Assembly: GCA_964445645.1 (NCBI GenBank)
Contig: CAYULH010000095.1
Location: 1-21,532 of the forward strand
Source: Aureispira sp964445645
GTDB lineage: Bacteria > Bacteroidota > Bacteroidia > Chitinophagales > Saprospiraceae
DNA length: 21,532 bases
Direction: 5' to 3'
Part shown: piece after piece, positions 15,125-21,532 of the stretch
Position numbering within the stretch: the stretch's first letter is position 1
How the letters are laid out: every line of letters starts with the position of its first letter
Position numbers and translations under genes: made by a program
The notes under the pieces: generated by a model
Seen by the model: only the letters and a program-made list of their open reading frames with translations
What the model was told of the DNA's origin: nothing
Databases searched by the model: none

Positions 15125-17480
15125 TTATCAAGGCTTCCAAATCCAAGCCCGCCCAAGGCTTGTAGCTTCCCAACAATTCATGAATAACTACATGGGTATC
15201 ATAAGTTTGAACTTCTTTTTGTTGCTGCTCCAACAACCATGCTTTGACCCCCTCCCAATAGTGGCTTTTAGCTTCTTGGGTGGTTTCGTCTTGCTCGGGC
15301 AGATTCCAATATCCCAAAAAACACTCGGTCAATAATTGGCCTTTTTTCTTGGTAGAACCTGTTTGGGCTTGCAAGGCCAAACCATCGCTGGCGTGCTTGA
15401 TGGCTTGCTGCAATTGGGCTTGTTGCTCCTCTATGGGGCTTTTGCGAGCCAATTCAATGTAGGTTTGCGCCAAATTGTGCTGGGCAATGGGCAATTGGTC
15501 GGCATCGCCAATAGCCGCCTTGATGGCTACCCCTTGCTCGCCAAATTGCGCTCCTTCTGCCAAACGCCCCAATTGGCGCAAAGCAATCCCTTTGTTCACC
15601 AACAAATTGCTCAATCCCGATTGGCTCACTCCCGGAATTTGCAATGCCTTGTCATAATTTTCTAATGCGCCCTCGGGTCGGCCGGCCCATTCTTCATAAT
15701 TGGCTCGAATATTATACAAGCGAATGGTTTGTTCACTGCTTCGTAGGCTATCAAAATTGCGATCGAGCAGGTATTGGGCTTCCGCCAAACTCTCCTCTCC
15801 TGCGGCTCTGTACGCTTCCAAACGCCCACTTACAATGGCCCAAGAACTGTTCAAATCCAAATCAATAACCGCCTGATCCTTTAAGGTTAGTTCTTTTTGT
15901 TGCCAAGCCTTGCGAATCGCCAACAATGCCTTAACGCTTACCTCAAAGTTGCCTTGGCGTTCTTGTATGCGTGCTTTTCCTACTTTTCCCTTGAAAGGGA
16001 AAACCCTCTCTAAGTAATCGAGTGTAATATTGGCTTGATCGTACAAACCAGCTCGTTCAAAAATAGTGGTTAATTTTAATAAATAATCCACCCCAATAAT
16101 TCTATAAATATCCTCACTATTGCTGGCTACATCAGGTGGTTGAGCAATGACCAAGTGCCAGTATTGTTTGAGAATTTTGTATTGTTCTGATTCATAAATA
16201 ACATGTACAAAAAAGCGAATAGAGGACAAGCGTTCTTCGTTGTAAATACTTTCTTGGGTGTGTACACTGTTGAGTTTGAGTGCGCCCACAGGGTCTTCGA
16301 GCAGCTCAATAAGGCTATCTACTTCTGTTTGCAAATAGGTAAATAGATATTTCATTTCCTCCTCTACAGCTACTCGCTCGGTTTCTACCACCTGCTCCGA
16401 TATACTCCAAACATCATGCGTGTAATGCAGGGAAGGTCCCAAGACCCCATAATCATTGAGGCATCTACTAGCAAACAAATCCAAGGAAATCAACTGCTGT
16501 ATGTCTTCTTCTAAGAATAGACGTTCTTTGAATTTTTCTATTAATAACTTGACCAAACGCAACGATACGGCTCTTTGCAACACCCCATCTTGCAAATTCC
16601 CCTCTAGTTGGCACCAATCGGGCGGCATACTGGCCGTGGAGGCAAACACATAAACAGCCAATAAGCTTTTTTCCCAAGTTTGGAGGTAGCTGTATGGAAT
16701 CGGATGTTCATCGGTCCAGCCCAAGGGTTCCAATTCTTCCTCTTCCCAAACAATAGCCCGGTCTAGTTGCTCTTCAAAATAATTTTCTATGCGTGGACGA
16801 TCATCAATACGCACTTGGAGTGTGGTGTATAGTTTCAATTGCAAAATAGCAGGCAATAGGCTTTTTCCAATCCAGTCCACTTCTTCATTGCCCAAATCAG
16901 GATTCCAAATTTCTAGCTCCTTGATGACTTCTTTGACTTGCAATAATTGGAGCAATTCGACCAAGCGTTTCCGCAATTCTTCTTTATTAGAAAAACGCTC
17001 ATTGAGTGCCTCTACAAATCCCTCTTGTTCGCCCGTAAACAGAACAGGAAAAAAATAAATGACGACAATAGCCAATACGGCATACAAAATGGCCGACTCA
17101 TTCATCCGCAAACCAAAAACCGTAGGGTCGTTGCCGCCTAAGAACACCCAATTGATAACCAAATCGCCCCAAACGGTAATAAAGGCAATAAATAATACCG
17201 TCATGGAAATAGGTATTAAAAGCAATAAGGAGGGCAAGCGTTTTTTGATTTGAAACAACCAATAATAACTCGTGCTGGTAGTACGTACCAATTCCATCAG
17301 GGCATCTTGTACCGTTGCTGAATCATCTTTGGGATGCAAATAAATGGATAACTTGCCCGTCTCCTCGTCCAAGTCTACACCCGTTGCTTCTTCCTTGTGT
17401 GGAGGAGCCAGCCACAAACGTCCGCCATCAACACGTAAATTTAGGTCGTCATTATGAATAGAAAAATCCTTTTCTCTCAT
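15108..17480 (-). CDS. Membrane protein with two TM helices and C-terminal TPR-like repeats, unknown function
   Basis: The 790-aa protein starts with a soluble N-terminal segment of about 80 residues ('HNDDLNLRVDGGRLWLAPP'). Two hydrophobic helices follow at about 82-104 and 129-149, with a short Asn/Gly-containing loop between. The rest is predicted soluble and helical. Residues about 160-460 are acidic and helix-rich without a recognised fold. About 465-710 carry TPR-like helix pairs ('LYNIRANYEEWAGRPEGALENYDKALQIPG', 'LLVNKGIALRQLGRLAEGAQFGEQGVAIK', 'AQHNLAQTYIELAR'). No signal peptide is seen, so both ends probably face the cytoplasm. No enzymatic motif is seen. It follows the GGCT-like gene by 47 bp and is probably cotranscribed with it. 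A scaffold or sensor role is only a guess. Confidence 0.8.
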   Translation of the reverse strand: MREKDFSIHNDDLNLRVDGGRLWLAPPHKEEATGVDLDEETGKLSIYLHPKDDSATVQDALMELVRTTSTSYYWLFQIKKRLPSLLLLIPISMTVLFIAFITVWGDLVINWVFLGGNDPTVFGLRMNESAILYAVLAIVVIYFFPVLFTGEQEGFVEALNERFSNKEELRKRLVELLQLLQVKEVIKELEIWNPDLGNEEVDWIGKSLLPAILQLKLYTTLQVRIDDRPRIENYFEEQLDRAIVWEEEELEPLGWTDEHPIPYSYLQTWEKSLLAVYVFASTASMPPDWCQLEGNLQDGVLQRAVSLRLVKLLIEKFKERLFLEEDIQQLISLDLFASRCLNDYGVLGPSLHYTHDVWSISEQVVETERVAVEEEMKYLFTYLQTEVDSLIELLEDPVGALKLNSVHTQESIYNEERLSSIRFFVHVIYESEQYKILKQYWHLVIAQPPDVASNSEDIYRIIGVDYLLKLTTIFERAGLYDQANITLDYLERVFPFKGKVGKARIQERQGNFEVSVKALLAIRKAWQQKELTLKDQAVIDLDLNSSWAIVSGRLEAYRAAGEESLAEAQYLLDRNFDSLRSSEQTIRLYNIRANYEEWAGRPEGALENYDKALQIPGVSQSGLSNLLVNKGIALRQLGRLAEGAQFGEQGVAIKAAIGDADQLPIAQHNLAQTYIELARKSPIEEQQAQLQQAIKHASDGLALQAQTGSTKKKGQLLTECFLGYWNLPEQDETTQEAKSHYWEGVKAWLLEQQQKEVQTYDTHVVIHELLGSYKPWAGLDLEALINWKLP

Positions 17481-17527
17481 AGTATTGTATGTTTTTGGGG
17501 GTTGCTATTGAATCGTTTGCTACAGCA

Positions 17528-18118
17528 CTATTTTTGGTATTGTAAGCGCACGGTTTCTAGATCTTCTAAGGCTTCTAAATGGTCTTTGTAATAATCTACC
17601 AACAAGGTTTTGCCATCCGCCAAATAGGTCGTTTCATCATACATGTTGCCAAATGCCTCGCTAATGCGGTAAGCGCCTACTCTAGCATACACAATATCTC
17701 TCCACAAAGGCAATAATTGGTCGTTATCGTGGCGCAACCAACGAGCCTCTAGGGGCGATTCGTACACATGGCACATTCCCAAATCTTCGCCTGTTTCAAA
17801 ATCAATATGCGGCACTACCGAACGCTTGTAGTAACGCTCTCGCTGGTCGAGTTGCTCCAAGTTTTTGGCATCCGCCTCAAAGCTCAATCCATTAAACTGA
17901 AAGCCTTCGGCTGGCTCAATATTGGCGGCACCAATTTCGGTATTATCGGTACGCAATCGGTTGTCGGCCTCATAATGGTCGGGCAATAAGTTAAAAAGAC
18001 GACGGTAATTCGGAACGATGATTGGTCGAAATTTTTTGGTAGCGCCAATGGTGTCCCCTAGTGATTCTTGCAACAGGAGGGTGCCAAATCCTACCATGAT
18101 TATTTTTTCTTCGCTCAT
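17528..18118 (-). CDS. Gamma-glutamylcyclotransferase-fold (GGCT/AIG2-like) protein
   Basis: The 196-aa protein opens with 'IIMVGFGTLLLQESLG', which fits the phosphate-binding-like YGSL/FGTL loop of the GGCT superfamily (residues 10-15). Residues 64-99, with 'ANIEPAEGFQFNGLSFEA' and 'LEQLDQRERYYKR', match the family pattern of a strand (nGvlfe) followed by LDxxE. Glu-94 would be the catalytic glutamate. Family enzymes release 5-oxoproline from gamma-glutamyl peptides or amines, but many members have unknown substrates. Residues 105-196 ('MCHVYESPLEARWLRHDND' and 'YARVGAYRISEAFG') look like the variable C-terminal part. It probably heads a two-gene operon with the TPR membrane protein, following the M16 gene after a 127-bp gap. 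The assignment is by eye. Confidence 0.75.
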   Translation of the reverse strand: MSEEKIIMVGFGTLLLQESLGDTIGATKKFRPIIVPNYRRLFNLLPDHYEADNRLRTDNTEIGAANIEPAEGFQFNGLSFEADAKNLEQLDQRERYYKRSVVPHIDFETGEDLGMCHVYESPLEARWLRHDNDQLLPLWRDIVYARVGAYRISEAFGNMYDETTYLADGKTLLVDYYKDHLEALEDLETVRLQYQK

Positions 18119-18245
18119 TTTTGTACGGTTTAAATTCGTTTTAGTCGTTAGATAATTCCAATTATTAGAACAGATGCAGCTCTGCTTAAAATTCCAAAAA
18201 AATTATTAGAGATTAAAAATTATTGCAAAAAGAATTTCCATAACA

Positions 18246-21206
18246 TCAATAGCCAAACAACTCCTCCAAGCTCATTTCTTGCACTTCTCCAAAAGCATTG
18301 AGATACTTCAAATCCACTTGCTTGCGATCGCCCAACACCAAAAAAGTAAAGGTTCTTTTCTGAATCACCTCTTGGTGAAACTTTTTGAGCAAGGCCACCA
18401 CACGCTTAGGGTCATTGGCTAGTTCCTTATAAAAAGCATAGTCCTCAATTCTGGGGTCTTCGGTCAAGCCTAAACGGGCTTTTTCTCGCTTATCCCAAAA
18501 GATTTCTGCGCCTGTAATGCGTTCTGTTTCTAGTTTTTTGATAATGCCTTGCAGGGCATTGTCTATTTGCAATTCAGAAATAGGCAAAGTATCCATCAAA
18601 CTGAGCAATGCTTGGGCCGCTTCTTGCAATTTATCGGCTTGTGTGCCCACAAAAGCCTTGAGATAATGGGCTTTGTCTTGCTTTTTGGGGCTGGCATTGT
18701 AGACATAAGTAGAATAAGCCAAGCCCCGTGCTTCTCTAATTTCTTGAAATACAATAGAGGATAATCCACGACCAAAATACGCATTGTATAGGCGCGAAAT
18801 ACGTGCTTCTTGTATATCAAAACTATCTTTGCCTTTGGAAACCAATAGGAGTTCTGCTTGCGGCATTCCTTCGTAGTGGGTAAAAATCACCTTGTTTTTA
18901 TTGGTGGGCAATTGTATGTAATCTCTGGTTGGCACTAGTGGTTTGGGGGCATTGGTCATCTGGTGCTTATCCTTGAGAATGCGGGCGACTGCATCTATTG
19001 GCTTAGAGCCATAATAAAATATTTGATGCTCATAATCCATGAGATATTTGGTGCGTCTGGTGAGCAAATTGGGAGTCATTTCGCCTAAGTATTGCTCGGG
19101 CAGTTCAAAGCGTATAGGGGCTTTATTGCCATAATAAGCATAGCCCAACATAGCCATCTGCAAAATCTGTCGCTTATCTTTCTTGCGGTCGGCTCGCTCC
19201 TTTCTAATATCCACAATCATATTCTCTAGTGCATCTTCATCCTCCACAGGTTCACGCAATAGCCCTTCCAATAGCTCCACCCCTTTCTCAAACGAGCGAT
19301 CTAGCCCCGAGATAGTCAAGTACATAGCATCCTGTCGCACACTGGTTTCAAAGGTCAAGCCCTCTCTGTACCAAGCCTGCTGCAATTCCTTGGTTGTCAT
19401 ATCTTTGGCCCCCAAAAATTTGAGATAACGCAAGGCATAAGGCCAAAGATTATCACTGCCACTTCCCATTTCGATCATATAGGTCAATTCAAAGGTATTG
19501 TTATCTATATTCTTAACATAACTCAACTCTACCGACTTGCTCAACTCTTGGGTTGTTATTTGTTGGTCATAATCTAAAAACACAGCCTTGGGTGGTGTGC
19601 TTTGTTGTTTATCAAATGCCTGCATAAACACTGATGCCGTATTCTTATTGAGTTCTATAGGGGTAATATTGGGCTTTTTGAACCCTTTTTGGGCAGGAGC
19701 TGGCCCTTCTCTTTTGAGCAAGATTACAGATTGCTCATTGGCCAATACACGATTGGCAAAAGCCATAATATCTTGTTTGGTAAAGGCCCTCATACGCTGA
19801 AATTTGCGCTGGTAACGGGCCCAAGGTTGCTCATCTATAAAAGCATCCAACAAATAAAAACTACGTCCTCTATTGGTTTCCAGTGCTTTGAGGGCTTGTA
19901 TTTCTTTTTGATTAATAATAGCTTCTAAGAGCCAATCCTCAAAGGTTCCTGCTTGGAGCAAGGCGACTTGCTCTTGCAATAACTTCACCACTAATTCCAA
20001 ATCCTGCCCCGCTCTAGGCTCTCCATAAATCATAAAGAAACTATAATCACTAGCCGTCCAAACACCCGCAGCACTTCTTTGCCCAATGGCCTGTTGTTGC
20101 AACAAATTGACATCCATCAGTCCTGCTCGCTTATTGTAGAGAATACCTGCTGCCAATTCGGCCAATAATGCCTCATCAGAGCCGGCACCGTCCAAGCTCC
20201 AACTGAGTTGCACCCGTGCTTTTTCTTTACCTGTTACCACAATTTCCTGTGCTTTGTCTCTCTTGGGTACGACTGGTGCTTTCCAAGTAGGCAATTTCTT
20301 GGCTTTCATGCCTCCCCAATACTGTGCTACTTTTTGGATCATTTCGTCAGGCTCAAAATCGCCTGCCAAAACAATAGCCATGTTATTGGGCACATAATAA
20401 GTATCAAAAAACGCATGGATTTTCTCCATAGAAGGAGTTTTTAGGTGTTCCCCTTTTCCGATAGTAGTTTGTGTTCCATAAGGATGATTGGGCAACAAAG
20501 CCTTCATCAAAGCCTCCCACATACGGCGGCTATCGCTGGTTTGGGCACGATTATATTCTTCATAAACCGTTTCCAGCTCTGTGTGAAAAAGGCGCAAGAC
20601 CAATTCACTAAATCGCTCGGCCTCTAGTTGCAACCAACGATCAATTTCATTGCTCGGGATGTCATTTAGATAAACAGTTCGATCCAAAGAAGTGAAAGCA
20701 TTGGTTCCCTCTGCGCCTATAGAAGCGGCCATTTTATCGTATTCATTGGCGGCTACATACTGTGCGGCCAAAGTTGATAGGGAGTCAATTTCCCTGTAAA
20801 TTTTTGCCCGTTCTTTGGGATTGGCCTTTCTGTGTTTTTCATATAAATTGGATATTTTCTTTAGCAATGGCTTTTCTTTATCCCAATCCAAAGAAGCAAT
20901 CTTACTAGTTCCTTTGAACATCATGTGTTCTAAGTAATGGGCCAAGCCTGTGGCATCGGCAGGGTCGTTTTTGGAACCTGCTCGCACAGCGATCATAGTC
21001 TGAATACGAGGTTCCTGCTTCTGTACCGATAAATATACTTTTAGTCCATTTTTGAGGGTGTAAATTTTGGTATTAATAGGAGTGGTTGCTGTAGTCTCTA
21101 GCGTGTAAGCATCCTTACTATTCATTGTTGTTGGCATAGTATTCTGACAAGATAATCCAAAAAATAATCCTACTATAAGTAAGATTATACATCGTTTATA
21201 GTTCAT
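18246..21206 (-). CDS. M16 family zinc metallopeptidase, predicted lipoprotein
   Basis: The 986-aa protein from the ATG at 21204-21206 has a lipoprotein signal (MNYKRCIILLIVGLFFGLSC, Cys-20), which suggests anchoring in the envelope. A longer frame to 21305 would bury this signal, so it is not preferred. The inverted zinc motif HYLEH lies at 90-94. The third ligand is expected in 'ELETVYEEYNR' (about Glu-217, by analogy to insulin-degrading enzyme). A charged helical insertion ('YEKHRKANPKERAKIYREIDSL') separates the two, making the spacing about 123 residues instead of the usual 75 or so. A second, non-catalytic M16 half follows, with the arginine/tyrosine motif 'REARGLAYSTYVYNAS' near 820-840. 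Such fused two-half enzymes degrade peptides in the envelope. The substrate is unknown. Confidence 0.93.
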   Translation of the reverse strand: MNYKRCIILLIVGLFFGLSCQNTMPTTMNSKDAYTLETTATTPINTKIYTLKNGLKVYLSVQKQEPRIQTMIAVRAGSKNDPADATGLAHYLEHMMFKGTSKIASLDWDKEKPLLKKISNLYEKHRKANPKERAKIYREIDSLSTLAAQYVAANEYDKMAASIGAEGTNAFTSLDRTVYLNDIPSNEIDRWLQLEAERFSELVLRLFHTELETVYEEYNRAQTSDSRRMWEALMKALLPNHPYGTQTTIGKGEHLKTPSMEKIHAFFDTYYVPNNMAIVLAGDFEPDEMIQKVAQYWGGMKAKKLPTWKAPVVPKRDKAQEIVVTGKEKARVQLSWSLDGAGSDEALLAELAAGILYNKRAGLMDVNLLQQQAIGQRSAAGVWTASDYSFFMIYGEPRAGQDLELVVKLLQEQVALLQAGTFEDWLLEAIINQKEIQALKALETNRGRSFYLLDAFIDEQPWARYQRKFQRMRAFTKQDIMAFANRVLANEQSVILLKREGPAPAQKGFKKPNITPIELNKNTASVFMQAFDKQQSTPPKAVFLDYDQQITTQELSKSVELSYVKNIDNNTFELTYMIEMGSGSDNLWPYALRYLKFLGAKDMTTKELQQAWYREGLTFETSVRQDAMYLTISGLDRSFEKGVELLEGLLREPVEDEDALENMIVDIRKERADRKKDKRQILQMAMLGYAYYGNKAPIRFELPEQYLGEMTPNLLTRRTKYLMDYEHQIFYYGSKPIDAVARILKDKHQMTNAPKPLVPTRDYIQLPTNKNKVIFTHYEGMPQAELLLVSKGKDSFDIQEARISRLYNAYFGRGLSSIVFQEIREARGLAYSTYVYNASPKKQDKAHYLKAFVGTQADKLQEAAQALLSLMDTLPISELQIDNALQGIIKKLETERITGAEIFWDKREKARLGLTEDPRIEDYAFYKELANDPKRVVALLKKFHQEVIQKRTFTFLVLGDRKQVDLKYLNAFGEVQEMSLEELFGY

Positions 21207-21374
21207 TGTTCTGATAGGTTGTATTCGGAATAATACGTTTGCTCCATAGTTTTGATAGCCTGTAAATATTCCCTCAAAAATGGGCTTTTTAAAGAGAATT
21301 CTCATTTACAAATTAGCCTAAAAGATACCGCTAAATTTTAAAAAATAAGAACCTGTTAAATCATTATGTTCTTA

Positions 21375-21402
21375 ATTATATGACAGACAAACATTTGTGC
21401 AA
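21375..21402 (-). promoter_or_regulatory. Possible promoter for the M16 gene
   Basis: The minus strand reads TTGCAC, 16 bp, TATAAT, close to the general sigma70 consensus. TTTG 19 bp upstream of the same TATAAT also suits the Bacteroidota -33 box. The -7 box is TATAATTA and lacks the TTTG half. The leader would be about 160 nt. The position is reasonable, but A+T-rich DNA gives many such matches. Confidence 0.35.
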
Positions 21403-21409
21403 ATTTTTG
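21388..21409. repeat. Tandem CAAAnnTTTG palindromes
   Basis: CAAACATTTG (21388-21397) and CAAATTTTTG (21400-21409) are two copies of the palindrome CAAA-nn-TTTG, 12 bp apart and overlapping the predicted -35 region of the M16 promoter. The layout resembles a pair of operator half-sites on nearly the same face of the helix. Regulator binding is inference. Confidence 0.45.
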
Positions 21410-21470
21410 ACTTGTTGCACTGTTGGAGCGAGGACAACCATTGCTTTGACAAAACATTATAAGTAGTCTT

Positions 21471-21517
21471 AAAAAATTAAACGGGCTAAAAAACGATTCT
21501 TTTTACTTCGTGAGCCC
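21471..21517 (-). terminator. Possible terminator of a gene beyond the right edge
   Basis: On the minus strand GGGCT (21513-21517) can pair with AGCCC (21483-21487). Inside it an AAAAA/TTTTT stem can also form, and GTTTAATTTTTT follows. This fits an intrinsic terminator for a minus-strand gene outside the window, but the long interrupted loop makes it weak. Confidence 0.3.
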
Positions 21518-21532
21518 TTCGGGGTTCCCCAG

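Larger units (their letters stand above)
21207..21532. other. Intergenic region at the right edge
   Basis: This 326-bp stretch upstream of the M16 gene has no convincing gene. It holds a possible sigma70-like promoter (21375-21402), two tandem CAAAnnTTTG palindromes (21388-21409) and, at the very edge, a hairpin and G+C-rich patch (21471-21532). In the last 60 bases the minus strand has a short open frame that may be the 3' end of a gene or repeat beyond the window; too little is visible to tell. Confidence 0.5.

Noticed and set aside
13885..15156. Longer 423-codon version of hmgA
   Set aside because: The extra 37 residues do not look like homogentisate dioxygenase, overlap the end of the upstream gene and span the predicted promoter. 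The ATG at 15045 gives a normal N-terminus.
18246..21305. Longer 1019-codon version of the M16 peptidase
   Set aside because: It would place the lipoprotein signal sequence 33 residues inside the protein. The ATG at 21206 puts it at the N-terminus.
21510..21532. tRNA or rRNA fragment at the right edge
   Set aside because: The G+C-rich patch forms hairpins, but the TTC-arm and acceptor pattern of a tRNA 3' end is absent, and too few bases are visible to match an rRNA.

Overview
The window reads as a chromosomal segment of a Bacteroidota bacterium, most likely from the Saprospiria (an Aureispira/Saprospira-like lineage is my guess from protein character, not a database result). The grounds are the A+T-rich, U-rich intergenic DNA, secreted proteins whose signal peptides end in Ala-Gln, starts without clear Shine-Dalgarno sequences, a few matches to the Bacteroidota promoter element TAnnTTTG, and typical family members (Haem_bd protein, two-domain M16 lipoprotein, Asp-box propeller). 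Almost every gene lies on the minus strand. The exceptions are the lipoprotein-xerD pair and one small secreted protein.

Left part (1-4296, minus strand): a large secreted Asp-box beta-propeller protein runs off the left edge. Upstream of it lie dprA (DNA processing in transformation) and a small membrane-anchored Haem_bd protein with a CxxCH motif. A strong intrinsic terminator separates dprA from the Haem_bd gene. Next (4516-5920, plus strand) comes a small lipoprotein gene followed after 4 bp by a xerD-type tyrosine recombinase. The xerD stop codon directly abuts the stop codon of the next, convergent gene.

Middle part (5921-11456, minus strand): two secreted proteins of unknown function form a probable operon. 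One of them resembles a subtilase propeptide without its protease. Then comes leuS with a well-formed terminator. A gap of about 0.7 kb with no convincing gene precedes a short DUF4097/GIN-like secreted protein (plus strand), which ends in a clear terminator.

Right part (12703-21206, minus strand): hmgA and hppD form a two-gene tyrosine-catabolism operon with a recognisable promoter inside the end of the preceding gene. HppD makes homogentisate from 4-hydroxyphenylpyruvate and HmgA opens its ring; the later enzymes are not in the window. Upstream lie a two-TM protein with C-terminal TPR-like repeats, a gamma-glutamylcyclotransferase-fold protein and a large M16 zinc metallopeptidase lipoprotein. 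The right edge ends in a sharp G+C-rich, hairpin-forming patch unlike the flanking DNA.

The window is mostly ordinary core and accessory Bacteroidota sequence. I found no CRISPR array, insertion sequence, rRNA or tRNA. No clear new defence or biosynthetic system is visible. The most interesting leads are the orphan propeptide-like secreted protein with its partner, the TPR/GGCT-like pair, the tandem CAAAnnTTTG palindromes upstream of the M16 gene, and the G+C-rich right edge.
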